Part shown: positions 24,405 through 33,258 of the stretch, in pieces
How positions within the stretch are numbered: the stretch's first letter is position 1
How the letters are laid out: every line of letters begins with the position of its first letter
DNA from: Novosphingobium sp. CF614
GTDB taxonomy: Bacteria; Pseudomonadota; Alphaproteobacteria; Sphingomonadales; Sphingomonadaceae
Direction: 5' to 3'
DNA length: 64,000 nt
Assembly: GCF_900113255.1 (NCBI RefSeq)
Contig: NZ_FOOR01000002.1
Location: 372,001 to 436,000, forward strand
Notes under the pieces: generated by a model
What the model saw: only the letters and a program-made list of their open reading frames with translations
The model's database searches: none
Told to the model about the DNA's origin: nothing
Made by a program: the position numbers and the translations under genes

Positions 24405-25064
24405 CTATCGGTGAGTCCGGGGACGCGGATCGTTCCAGCGGAAATCGTTGTCGCTCACCGGTGCACCATAGCGCTGGTTGGACAGCGCGATGGTGGTGCG
24501 CTGGTTCTGCGAATCGAGCGCGACCCAGTAACTGAGCTCAAGCCCGCCCGGCGCGGAAGCCTTGCGCGTGAAGATCAGCGTAATCACGCCGTACTCGGGA
24601 TGCGCGGTATCGCGCACTTCCACGCTGATGACATTGGGATTGCCGGTGGGCATGGCCTTGCCGTACCGGGCGACGTCGCGGCGCGGATCGAGCAGCGCGC
24701 CCAGCGGGCTGTTGCTGATCGGCCAGCGCTGCACCTGGTTGACCGCATAGTCGATCAGGGTCAGCGCCTTGCCGTCACCCACGATCAGCATCCGCGCGCT
24801 CTTTTCGTACTGGAAGCGGATCCGGCCCGGGCGCTTGAGCGTGAGTGTCCCTCGCAGGACCTGGCCGTTGCGATCGGTCTGGACGAAATCGGCCTTCATG
24901 GTCGAAATCGCGCGCAGCGCGGCAACCGCCTGGTCGAGCTGCGCCGCGTCGGCTGCCGATGCGGCAGCGCGCGCCGGTGCGGCAGGAAGGAGGGCAGGAA
25001 CGCAAAGCGCGGCCAAAGCGGCCGCGCCAACGCAAGAACGAAAGGTCTTCTGGATCGGGTTCAT
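24405..25064 (-). CDS. lolA: outer-membrane lipoprotein carrier protein LolA
   Basis: LolA is the periplasmic carrier that takes lipoproteins from LolCDE to the outer membrane. The 219-residue precursor has a signal peptide ending near APARA (about residue 34) and a mature beta-sheet domain with the family features: STMKADFVQTDRNGQVLRG, LKRPGRIRFQYE, LIVGDGKALTLIDYAVNQV and WVALDSQNQRTTIALSNQRY. ATG 25064 with AGGGA just upstream was chosen over an open extension of the frame. It is followed by a small-RNA unit and a strong terminator, so it is probably transcribed separately from xthA. Confidence 0.92.
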   Translation of the reverse strand: MNPIQKTFRSCVGAAALAALCVPALLPAAPARAAASAADAAQLDQAVAALRAISTMKADFVQTDRNGQVLRGTLTLKRPGRIRFQYEKSARMLIVGDGKALTLIDYAVNQVQRWPISNSPLGALLDPRRDVARYGKAMPTGNPNVISVEVRDTAHPEYGVITLIFTRKASAPGGLELSYWVALDSQNQRTTIALSNQRYGAPVSDNDFRWNDPRPRTHR

Positions 25065-25107
25065 GGCTTCCCTGATGGGTACACCGCCTTGAACCGACCG
25101 TGAACCC

Positions 25108-25275
25108 TTACTTGATCTTGGCTTCCTTGAACTCGACATGCTTGCGCACGACGGGGTCGTACTTGCGGAAGTTCATCTTCTCGGTCGTGTTCCGGGGATT
25201 CTTCTTGGTGACGTAGAAAAATCCGGTGTCGGCGGTCGAGACCAGACGGATCTTGACAGTTGCGGGCTTCGCCAT
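25108..25275 (-). CDS. rpmG: 50S ribosomal protein L33
   Basis: A 55-residue basic protein whose sequence ([20 protein letters not shown], with [14 protein letters not shown] and [18 protein letters not shown]) is a full-length L33 of the alphaproteobacterial type. It lacks the zinc-binding Cys pairs, so it is the C-minus form. It lies 43 bases upstream of lolA on the same strand, an association probably of position only. Confidence 0.97.
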   Translation of the reverse strand: MAKPATVKIRLVSTADTGFFYVTKKNPRNTTEKMNFRKYDPVVRKHVEFKEAKIK

Positions 25276-25420
25276 GGCGGTTTCCTGTAATCTCTCGTTT
25301 CAAGCCGCCCTGGCAGGCCGGCGTGTCCGTTGAAAAACTTCGGGCGGCAACAATGCGCCGCCCTTCAAGGCTGCGGCCCATGCGTCAGGGCCGCGTGAAA
25401 GTCAAGCGGATGGGAGGCGC

Positions 25421-26215
25421 TCAGTCCGGCTTGAAGGGTTTGATCGGCTCGAGAATGCCGAATTTCTCCTTCTTCGGCTTTTCCTCCAGCGGCGGCATAT
25501 CCAGATCGGGGGCATCGCAACGGGTATCGGGAAGATGGTCGAGCAGGTCGCGAATCAGGGTGAGGCGGCCGCGCCGCTGATCGTTGAAGTCGACAAGGGC
25601 CCAGGGCGCGTGCTTGGTATGGGTGGCTTCCAGCATCGCCTCGCGCGCCTTGGTGTATTGCCCGTATTTCTCGCGCGCGGCGAAATCGATGGGTGAGAGC
25701 TTCCAGCGCTTGAGCGGGTCTTCCAGGCGTTCATGCAGGCGTTCCTCCTGCTCCGCCTGGTCGCAGGTCAGCCAGTACTTGAAGAGCAGGATGCCATCGT
25801 CGGTCAGCAGCTTCTCGAATACCGGCACATGGCGCAGGAAGGCGTCGACCTGTGCCGGGGTGGCGAACCCCATGACCTTCTCCACCCCGGCGCGGTTGTA
25901 CCACGAGCGGTCGAACAGCACGATCTCGCCGGCGGCGGGAAGATGGGGCACGTAGCGCTGGAAATACCACTGGCCCTGCTCGCGCTCGCTTGGCGCGGAA
26001 AGCGCGATGGTGTGGCACTGGCGCGGATTGAGGCGCCCCGAAATCGCATTGATGACCCCGCCCTTGCCGGCGGTGTCGCGCCCTTCGAACAGCACCAGAA
26101 TGCGCGCGCCGGTGGTCTTGGCCCAGCGGGCCATGCCGGCAAGCTCCTCCTGCATGGGTTCGAGCAGGGCCTCGTATGCCTTGTGCCCCAAGGTTTCGGA
26201 GTGCCCCTTGCCCAT
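25421..26215 (-). CDS. ppk2: polyphosphate kinase 2 (PPK2 family)
   Basis: PPK2 enzymes transfer phosphate between polyphosphate and nucleotides, usually forming GTP or ATP from the diphosphates, or ADP from AMP. The 264 residues carry the P-loop (LVLFEGRDTAGKGGVINAI), the lid region (IVLFDRSWYNRAGVEKVMGF) and KYWLTCDQAEQEERLHERLE, all family hallmarks. The length and single domain fit class I PPK2; substrate preference is not readable from sequence. ATG 26215 follows the uppP stop by 14 bases, so they form an operon. It complements the ppk/ppx pair near the right end of the window. Confidence 0.93.
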   Translation of the reverse strand: MGKGHSETLGHKAYEALLEPMQEELAGMARWAKTTGARILVLFEGRDTAGKGGVINAISGRLNPRQCHTIALSAPSEREQGQWYFQRYVPHLPAAGEIVLFDRSWYNRAGVEKVMGFATPAQVDAFLRHVPVFEKLLTDDGILLFKYWLTCDQAEQEERLHERLEDPLKRWKLSPIDFAAREKYGQYTKAREAMLEATHTKHAPWALVDFNDQRRGRLTLIRDLLDHLPDTRCDAPDLDMPPLEEKPKKEKFGILEPIKPFKPD

Positions 26216-26229
26216 CCCGAGCGGCCGTC

Positions 26230-27042
26230 TCAGACCCGCGAGAGCAGGAACAGCGCCGCCACGCCCACAACAATGCGATACCACGCGAAGGGCGCGAAGC
26301 CGGAGCGGCTGACGAAGGCCATGAACGCCTTGATGACGACCAGCGCGACGACGAACGAAACCACGAAGCCGATCGCGATCTGGTTCCAGCCCACCGGGCC
26401 CAGGCCGGCGGCAAGCTGATGGCGCGCGCCCCACAGCTCCAGCGTGGTGGCGCCCATCATCGTCGGCACTGCCAGGAAGAAGCTGAATTCAGCGGCGGTG
26501 CGTCGTTCCACCCCCATGGCGAGCGCGCCCATGATCGTCGCGCCCGAACGGCTGACGCCGGGCACCATGGCCAGGCACTGTGCAAGGCCAACGCCGATGC
26601 ACTGGGACACGGGAAGTTCCGCAACCCCCGTCAGCGGACCCGGCCTGGCCACTTTCTCGATCGCGAGAATAGCGATTCCGCCCGCGATTAGCGCCCACGC
26701 GACGACCGAAGGCTGGCCCAGCAGGGCTTCGATCTGGTGCCTGAGCGCGAAGCCGAGCACGGCGGAGGGCAGGAACGCCAGCAGCACGTTGCGCACGAAT
26801 CGGATCGAGACGGGATTGAGCCTGAACAGCCCCATGCCCACCGCCCAGAACGTGCGCCAGAACTGCACGATCACCGCCAGGATCGCGCCTAGCTGGATGA
26901 CGATGTTGAACGTCGCCCACTGATCGGCGTTGAACCCGAACAGGACAGTGGCAAGGATGAGGTGCCCGGTCGAGGAGACCGGAAGGAACTCGGTGAGACC
27001 CTCGACAATGCCGAGGAGGATCGCGGTGAATGTCAGGTCCAT
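26230..27042 (-). CDS. uppP: undecaprenyl-diphosphate phosphatase UppP (BacA family)
   Basis: UppP dephosphorylates undecaprenyl diphosphate on the inner membrane, recycling the lipid carrier for peptidoglycan and polysaccharide synthesis, and gives bacitracin resistance. The 270-residue protein has about eight hydrophobic helices. The two catalytic motifs are intact: EGLTEFLPVSSTGHLIL near the N-terminus and MVPGVSRSGATIMGALAMG in the second half. ATG 27042 was taken as start. It is followed by ppk2, 14 bases away. Confidence 0.96.
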   Translation of the reverse strand: MDLTFTAILLGIVEGLTEFLPVSSTGHLILATVLFGFNADQWATFNIVIQLGAILAVIVQFWRTFWAVGMGLFRLNPVSIRFVRNVLLAFLPSAVLGFALRHQIEALLGQPSVVAWALIAGGIAILAIEKVARPGPLTGVAELPVSQCIGVGLAQCLAMVPGVSRSGATIMGALAMGVERRTAAEFSFFLAVPTMMGATTLELWGARHQLAAGLGPVGWNQIAIGFVVSFVVALVVIKAFMAFVSRSGFAPFAWYRIVVGVAALFLLSRV

Positions 27043-27134
27043 CGGCGGCAGGTCATGCCGCACCCGCCGGACAAGTCAAGCCGACACATGCTGCGGTGCG
27101 AAATTTGTAGGCCGGAAAGGCCAAATCCGCGATT

Positions 27135-29273
27135 TCACCAAATCCGCACGCGTTGCTCGGGCGGCAGGTAGAGCTTGTCGCCCGGCTTGACGTCGAAGGC
27201 CTTGTACCACTCGGCGAAATTGCGGACGATGCCGTTGATCCGGTATTGCGGCGGCGAGTGCGGGTCGGTCACCAGGAACTGGCGGGCCTGCTCCTCGCGC
27301 ACCTTGCTGCGCCAGACTTGCGCCCAGGCCATGAAGAAACGCTGGTCGCCCGTGAACCCGTCGATCACCGGGGCCTCCTTGCCGTTCAGCGAGAGCCTGT
27401 AGGCGCGGTAGGCAAGGCTGAGGCCACCCAGATCGCCGATGTTCTCGCCCATGGTCAGCTTGCCGTTGACGCAGGTCTTGCCTTCGTCGAACGGGCAAAA
27501 GGCGTCGTATTGCGCCTCCAGCTTGCTTTGCAGCTTCTGGAACGCCGCCTTGTCGGCGGAGGTCCACCAGTCGCGCAGATTGCCGCTGCCGTCGGACTTG
27601 GCACCCTGATCGTCGAAGCCGTGGCCCATCTCGTGGCCGATCACCGCGCCGATCGCGCCATAGTTGACCGCCGGGTCCGCCGAAAGGTTGAAGAACGGCG
27701 GCTGCAGGATCGCCGCCGGGAAGACGATCTCGTTCATCGTCGAGTTGTAATAGGCGTTGACCGTCTCGGGCAGCATGCCCCACTCGGCCCGGTCGACCGG
27801 CTTGCCTATACGGTTCATGTCGAAGTTCGCCTGCCATTCCCCGGCACCGACCGCATTGCCGAGCGGATCGGTGGGAGAGAAGGCGAGGCCTTCGTATTCC
27901 TTGAACTTGTCCGGCGCGCCGATCTTGGGGGTGAAGGCGTCCAGCTTGGCCTGGGCCGCCTTGCGGGTATCGGCACCCATCCACTTGAGGTCCTGGAGGT
28001 TCGCGGCCATCGCCTTGCGCAAGTTGGCGACGAGCGCTTCCATCGCCGCCTTCTGCTCGGGCGGATAGAACTTCTCGGCATAGATCCTGCCCAGCAGTTC
28101 GCCCGCCTGGTTCTCCACCGCGCCGATGCCGCGTTTCCAGCGGGCGCGCTGCTGGGGCTGGCCCGTCAGCGTCCGGCCGTTGAAATCAAAGGAAGCCGCG
28201 TCGATGTCGCTCGGCAGGACAGCGGCGTGATCGCCCAGGAAATGCGCCGCGAGATAGGCCTGCCAGGTCGCCACCGGCACCGTATCGAGCAGCTTGGCGA
28301 TCGCCGGCATGCCGGCACCGAACAAAGCGCCCGCCTTGGCGGCATCGATGTTCGCCGCCTTGAGTTCTTCCGGCGTGGGCGGCATCTCGCCGACGATCAC
28401 GTATTCGGCCTTCGCGGCGCCGGTGGCTTCGAGCAGGCTCTTCACCAACCCGGGCGAGCCGAGCGCCTCGAACTCCGCGATCGACAGCCTGTTGTAGGTA
28501 AGATCGCGGTCGCGTGCGCCGGCGCGGTCCCAGTCGACCTGGGCGATTCGCGTTTCGAGCGAAAGCACCGCCTTCGCAGCGCCCGCGGGATCGGCGTAGC
28601 CCGCCTTGCCGAGCAGGAAGCCCAGGTAGCCCAGGTACTTCGCGCGGATATCCTGGGAACGCTGGTCGTTCTTGAGGTAATAGTCCCGATCGGGCAGGCC
28701 CAGCCCGCCGATATTGGCATGCAGCGCGTAGATGTCGCTCTGCTTGGGATCCGCGTCGACCCACAAGGTGACTGGCGAAGCGAAGCCGGGGGCGCCGAAC
28801 AGCCGGACGATATCGTCCGCATTCTTCGCCGCGAATATACGGTCGAGATAGGGCCGCGCCGGCGCCAGGCCCGCCTTGTCGATCGCGTCGGTATCGATGA
28901 AGGCCTTGTAGGCGGCCGCGACCCGCGCGTCGTCCGTGCCCGGGGCGGGACTGGCGGCGAGCAGGCCGTCCAGGATCGTGTGGAGGCGCTCTTCGGACAA
29001 GTCGCGCAGATCGATGAACGCGCCGGCACGCGTGCGATCGGCCGGCAGTTCGACCGAGGCGTTCCACTTGCCGTTGACATATCCGTCGAAGTCGTCGCCG
29101 GGCTTGATCGCGGCCTCCATCCATTGGGTCTGGATGCCGAAGCGGCCCCAGTCCAATGCCGGGGCAGGAGCCGGGGATGGCGCGTCGGCGAAAGCCGGGA
29201 CGGCCGAAAGCGAGAAGACAATGGCGGAAACGCCCACCGACGCGGCTAGGGCACGGCCCAGGAAATTGCGCAT
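27135..29273 (-). CDS. M13-family zinc metallopeptidase (PepO/neprilysin type)
   Basis: A 712-residue secreted endopeptidase. The signal peptide is clear (VSAIVFSLSAVPAFADA). The N-terminal M13 domain starts with MEAAIKPGDDFDGYVNGKW, and the catalytic domain holds the zinc motif VIGHEMGHGFDDQGAKSDGS (about residues 543-562) and the third ligand region GENIGDLGGLSLAYRAYRLS. The conserved NAYYNSTMNEIVFPAAILQP substrate-binding segment is present, so it should be active. RBS AAGGG lies seven bases before the ATG. It stands alone between uppP and the ABC exporter. Confidence 0.95.
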   Translation of the reverse strand: MRNFLGRALAASVGVSAIVFSLSAVPAFADAPSPAPAPALDWGRFGIQTQWMEAAIKPGDDFDGYVNGKWNASVELPADRTRAGAFIDLRDLSEERLHTILDGLLAASPAPGTDDARVAAAYKAFIDTDAIDKAGLAPARPYLDRIFAAKNADDIVRLFGAPGFASPVTLWVDADPKQSDIYALHANIGGLGLPDRDYYLKNDQRSQDIRAKYLGYLGFLLGKAGYADPAGAAKAVLSLETRIAQVDWDRAGARDRDLTYNRLSIAEFEALGSPGLVKSLLEATGAAKAEYVIVGEMPPTPEELKAANIDAAKAGALFGAGMPAIAKLLDTVPVATWQAYLAAHFLGDHAAVLPSDIDAASFDFNGRTLTGQPQQRARWKRGIGAVENQAGELLGRIYAEKFYPPEQKAAMEALVANLRKAMAANLQDLKWMGADTRKAAQAKLDAFTPKIGAPDKFKEYEGLAFSPTDPLGNAVGAGEWQANFDMNRIGKPVDRAEWGMLPETVNAYYNSTMNEIVFPAAILQPPFFNLSADPAVNYGAIGAVIGHEMGHGFDDQGAKSDGSGNLRDWWTSADKAAFQKLQSKLEAQYDAFCPFDEGKTCVNGKLTMGENIGDLGGLSLAYRAYRLSLNGKEAPVIDGFTGDQRFFMAWAQVWRSKVREEQARQFLVTDPHSPPQYRINGIVRNFAEWYKAFDVKPGDKLYLPPEQRVRIW

Positions 29274-29375
29274 GCATGACCCTTCTTCGGGAGAATCAAG
29301 GGACCGGCCGCGACGGACCGATCATAACCGCGCAACATAATTGCCCAGCCGCGCAACGCCAGCCTCAAAATGTCG

Positions 29376-31211
29376 TTAGCCGAGCGGAATCAGCGGTTCG
29401 TCGAACTGCAACGAGGCCAGCCGCGCATAGAGGCCGCCCGCGCCCGAAAGGCTCTCGTGCGTGCCCTGTTCGACGATGCGCCCGCCATCCATCACGACGA
29501 TGCGATCGGCCTTGCGCACGGTGGCCAGGCGGTGCGCGATCACCAGGGTGGTGCGGTTCGCCATGAGCCGTTCGAGCGCATCCTGCACCAGCCGCTCGCT
29601 TTCAGCGTCGAGCGCGCTGGTCGCCTCGTCCAGCAGCAGGATCGGCGCGTCGCGCAGCAGCGCGCGGGCGATCGCGATGCGCTGGCGCTGGCCGCCCGAA
29701 AGGCGCGCCCCGCCCTCGCCAAGAAAAGTGTCGAGCCCTTGCGGCAGCGCACGCAGGAAGCCCTCGGCATTGGCCGCGCGCGCCGCTTCCCAGACCGCGG
29801 CGTCGTCCGCCTGCCAGTTGCCATAGCGCAAGTTGTCGCGCGCCGAGGCGGCGAACAGCACGCCGTCCTGCGGCACCAGGGCGATACGCTGGCGAATCTC
29901 CGCGGGATCGGCCGATGTCAAGGGCACCCCGTCAACCTTGATGACGCCGCTCTGGGGATCGTAGAAGCGCTCCGCGAGCTGGAACAGCGTGGACTTGCCG
30001 GCGCCCGAGGGGCCGACGATCGCCACCGTCTCGCCCGGCTCCACGGTCAGGCTGAAATCATGCAGCGCCGCCAGTTCGGGGCGCGAGGGATAGCGGAAGG
30101 TCACGCGTTCGAAGGCGAGCTTGCCGCGCGCCGGCAGCGGCAGCGCCAGCGGGCGGTCGGGCGCGGAGATCGCCGGGCGCTCATGCAGCAGCTCGTCCAG
30201 CCGGCTGGCCGCGCCGGCGGCCCGCACGAGGTCTCCGTAGACCTCGCTCAGCGAGCCGAACGAGCTGGCGACAACCGCGCCGGACAGCACGAAGGCGGCG
30301 ATCGTGCCGCTGCTGATCCTGCCAGTGGCGACATCGATGGCGCCCTGCCACATCAGCAGGGTGAGCGAGCCGAACACCAGGACCATGATGATCGCGGTCA
30401 TGACCGAGCGGAGCCGGATGCGGCGCTTGGCGGCGGTGAAGGTACGCTCGACCGCCGCCTGGAAACGCTCCGCCTCGCGCCGTTCCTGGTTGAAGGCCTG
30501 AACGATCTTCATCGCACCCAGGACTTCGGTAATCATCGTGCCGACATCGGCGACACGGTCCTGGCTGCTGCGCGAGGCCTTGCGCAGCAGCCGCCCCATC
30601 AGCACGATTGGCACCACCACCACCGGGATCACCAGCAGCAGTTCCGCCGTCAGGCGCGGCGCCAGGTAGAACAGGTAGCTGGTGCTCATGATGGCGATCA
30701 GCGCATTGCGCAAGGCGATCGACACGGTGGTTCCGGCCACCATCTCGATCAGCGCGGTATCGGATGTCATGCGCGAGGAAATCTCCGCCGGGCTGTTCTG
30801 CTCGAAAAAGCTGGGCGGCATGCGCAGCAGGTTGGCCTGGACGTCGCGGCGGATGTCCCCGACCACGCGTTCGCCCAGCCACGAGACGAAGTAGAACCGC
30901 ACCGCCGTGCCAAGCCCGAGTACGGCGATCACCGCCAGCATCGCCAGGAAGGCGTGATTGATCTCCGTTATCTGCGATTCCGGGCCGAAGCCCTTGTCGA
31001 TGATCTGCTTGAACCGGCTGGGAATGTAGGACGTCGCCGCCGAAGTGGTGAGCAGCGCCAGGCCCGCTATCGCCGCATGCGTGGGATAGTGCAGCGCCCG
31101 CTGCCACACCATGCGCAAGGACCCGAGGCTCCTGCCGCCGCGCGGCGCGGCGGGCTGTGTCGTGCTGGTTTCGCGATCCGGCGCGGTGGCCGTGCCCTGG
31201 TTGGCGTCCAT
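29376..31211 (-). CDS. ABC exporter, fused permease and ATPase (MsbA-like)
   Basis: A 611-residue half-transporter. Six transmembrane helices occupy about residues 50-330, followed by an ATPase domain with Walker A (IVGPSGAGKSTLFQLA, near 397), the signature LSGGQRQRIAIARAL and Walker B (PILLLDEATSALD). This is the layout of lipid or multidrug exporters such as MsbA; the substrate is unknown. ATG 31211 is preceded by AAGGG. The gene is divergent from phaZ. Confidence 0.93.
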   Translation of the reverse strand: MDANQGTATAPDRETSTTQPAAPRGGRSLGSLRMVWQRALHYPTHAAIAGLALLTTSAATSYIPSRFKQIIDKGFGPESQITEINHAFLAMLAVIAVLGLGTAVRFYFVSWLGERVVGDIRRDVQANLLRMPPSFFEQNSPAEISSRMTSDTALIEMVAGTTVSIALRNALIAIMSTSYLFYLAPRLTAELLLVIPVVVVPIVLMGRLLRKASRSSQDRVADVGTMITEVLGAMKIVQAFNQERREAERFQAAVERTFTAAKRRIRLRSVMTAIIMVLVFGSLTLLMWQGAIDVATGRISSGTIAAFVLSGAVVASSFGSLSEVYGDLVRAAGAASRLDELLHERPAISAPDRPLALPLPARGKLAFERVTFRYPSRPELAALHDFSLTVEPGETVAIVGPSGAGKSTLFQLAERFYDPQSGVIKVDGVPLTSADPAEIRQRIALVPQDGVLFAASARDNLRYGNWQADDAAVWEAARAANAEGFLRALPQGLDTFLGEGGARLSGGQRQRIAIARALLRDAPILLLDEATSALDAESERLVQDALERLMANRTTLVIAHRLATVRKADRIVVMDGGRIVEQGTHESLSGAGGLYARLASLQFDEPLIPLG

Positions 31212-31302
31212 GCGCGCGCCCTTACAGTCTCCGCGAGCCAAGGGGAAGACCCATGCCCGCCCCGGGGCTCGCCATGCGAGGGAGCATGAGGGAGATTCGG
31301 TA

Positions 31303-31318
31303 TTGCCGCATTGCACAA
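31303..31318. promoter_or_regulatory. possible PhaR-type operator upstream of phaZ
   Basis: TTGCCGCATTGCACAA, with two TGC/GCA half-sites, resembles the TGC-rich sites bound by the PHB-responsive repressor PhaR in alphaproteobacteria. It lies about 70 bases upstream of the phaZ start. The assignment rests on similarity of pattern only. Confidence 0.35.
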
Positions 31319-31385
31319 AGAGTGGTTAGCCCCCAAGTGGAATATCAGGTTCGCGCGGCCATGGGGCCGCGCCAGGAGAAGTATC

Positions 31386-32630
31386 TTGCTCTACAACGCG
31401 TATGAACTGCAGCGCACCATGCTCAGCGGTGCCGCGGCATGGGCTTCCGTCACTTCCGAAATGCTGTCGAATCCAGCGCTTCCCATCGGATATCTGGGAT
31501 TCGGCCCGGTCATGGCCTCGGCCCTTGACGTCTTCGCGCATGCCGCCATGCCGCGCGGCAAGCCGGAATTCGGCATCGAGCGGATCGAAGTCGGCGGCAA
31601 GGCCCACAACGTCACCGAATCGATCGTGCTGCGCCGCGCCTTCGGCAATCTCCTGCGCTTCGATCACGAAGGCCTGCCCGCCGATGCGCCGAAACTGCTG
31701 ATCGTCGCGCCGATGAGCGGCCACTACGCCACCCTGCTGCGCGGCACCGTGGCGCGCATGCTCGAAAGCTGCGTGGTCTACATTACCGACTGGGCCGACG
31801 CCAAGATGGTCCCGGCAAGCGCCGGCCGCTTCGACCTGGACGACTATATCGACTATGTGATCGGCTTTCTCGAGCACATCGGCCCCGGCACCCACATGCT
31901 GGCGGTGTGCCAGCCCTCGGTCCCCTCCTTCGCCGCCGCGGCGGTGATGGGCCAGCACGAGCATCCGTGCCGCCCCGCCACGCTGACGATGATGGGCGGG
32001 CCGATCGACACCCGCGAGGCGCCCACCAGCGTCAACGACGTCGCCATGCAGCAGCCGCTTTCGTGGTTCGAGCACAACGTCGTCGCCACCGTGCCGATGA
32101 CCTACCCGGGTGCCGGTCGCAAGGTCTATCCCGGTTTCCTGCAGCTGGCCGGATTCATGGCGATGAACCTGGGCAGCCACATGATAAGCCACTTCGGGAT
32201 GTTCAAGCACCTGGTCGAAGGCGACGGCGAGAGCGCGGCGGCGACCAAGGCGTTCTACGACGAATATCGCTCGGTATGCGACATGACCGCCGACTTCTAT
32301 CTCCAGACGGTCGAGCACGTGTTCCAGCGCCATTCGCTGCCAAAGGGCGAATTCGTCCACCGTGGCGAGGTAATCGACCTGGGCGGCATCCGCGACACCG
32401 CGCTGCTCGCCGTTGAGGGTGAGAAGGACGACATCTCGGGAATCGGCCAGACCAGGGCCGCGCTGCACCTTGCGCACAACCTGCCGGACAGCCGCAAGAA
32501 GTACTTCCTTGCCGAAAGCGTCGGCCACTACGGCATCTTCAACGGCAGCAAGTGGCGCACCCGCATCGCGCCGGTGCTTGAGGACTGGATACGCCAGCAC
32601 CAGAAGAAGCGGCTCAAGATCGTGGCCTGA
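31386..32630 (+). CDS. phaZ: intracellular polyhydroxyalkanoate depolymerase
   Basis: PhaZ mobilises stored poly-3-hydroxybutyrate granules in the cytoplasm. The 414 residues match the family: LYNAYELQRTMLSGAAAWAS at the N-terminus, VVYITDWADAKMVPASAGRF, AVCQPSVPSFAAAA with the presumed nucleophilic Cys near residue 175, and a C-terminal VEGEKDDISGIGQTRAALHL with the Asp/His region and VGHYGIFNGSKWR. Translation starts with TTG at 31386, seven bases after AGGAG; no ATG gives the family N-terminus. A TGC-rich site upstream could be a PhaR operator. Confidence 0.92.
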   Translation: MLYNAYELQRTMLSGAAAWASVTSEMLSNPALPIGYLGFGPVMASALDVFAHAAMPRGKPEFGIERIEVGGKAHNVTESIVLRRAFGNLLRFDHEGLPADAPKLLIVAPMSGHYATLLRGTVARMLESCVVYITDWADAKMVPASAGRFDLDDYIDYVIGFLEHIGPGTHMLAVCQPSVPSFAAAAVMGQHEHPCRPATLTMMGGPIDTREAPTSVNDVAMQQPLSWFEHNVVATVPMTYPGAGRKVYPGFLQLAGFMAMNLGSHMISHFGMFKHLVEGDGESAAATKAFYDEYRSVCDMTADFYLQTVEHVFQRHSLPKGEFVHRGEVIDLGGIRDTALLAVEGEKDDISGIGQTRAALHLAHNLPDSRKKYFLAESVGHYGIFNGSKWRTRIAPVLEDWIRQHQKKRLKIVA

Positions 32631-32701
32631 ACTTCCGGTCGTCCCCGGCTTGTCAAATACCCAAGCTTATCGATCGGGACTCTTGCTCTCCTTGCCTTCA
32701 T

Positions 32702-32833
<132 letters not shown>

Positions 32834-32890
32834 GACGAGTCTCGCTTCAAGAGACTTGGTAGAAGATCACTGGGGCGCAGCGCCGGAAGC

Positions 32891-32947
32891 GCTGGATCGA
32901 CACCCTTCGACAGGCTCTGGGTCAGCGGATCCGGGTTCGGATCGCGT
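32891..32947. repeat. fragment of a dispersed intergenic repeat
   Basis: The stretch containing CCCTTCGACAGGCTCTGGGT and CAGCGGATCC resembles, from memory, a short repeat found many times in sphingomonad genomes (CTTCGACAGGCTCAGGG type). With the REP-like element and the G tract it fills the 331-base gap between phaZ and the next gene, which holds no gene of its own. Confidence 0.45.
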
Positions 32948-32961
32948 GTTCCTTGGTTCAG

Positions 32962-33171
32962 TTAGAGCACGCCGAATAGCAGGATGGCCAAACCCACCCA
33001 GAACACCAGCGAGGATACCACGGCGATGGCCAGGCCGAGGGCGATGTGCCGGTCATCCTCGTCGGGCAATTCCGCGGTTGCCCTGATCGCGAGCCATTCC
33101 GGCAGGGTATTTTCGTGGTGACGCTGCACGTTCGGTGCTTCGATGCGGGGGCGTTCGATGTCGAGCAGCAT
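32962..33171 (-). CDS. small membrane protein, 69 residues, unknown function
   Basis: A soluble, charged N-terminal part (about 45 residues) is followed by one strongly hydrophobic C-terminal helix (GLAIAVVSSLVFWVGLAILLF) and a stop within a few residues, a tail-anchored layout. No family is recognised. It lies upstream of the repeat cluster and downstream of the DsbD-like gene on the same strand. Codon use is like its neighbours. Confidence 0.6.
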   Translation of the reverse strand: MLLDIERPRIEAPNVQRHHENTLPEWLAIRATAELPDEDDRHIALGLAIAVVSSLVFWVGLAILLFGVL

Positions 33172-33258
33172 GTGGTAGAATCCCAGGGACCGGACGGCTT
33201 CGATCAGTAGCCTCGTTATGCCTTAATCAGATGTATTGGTAATAGGTAATGTACCCGA

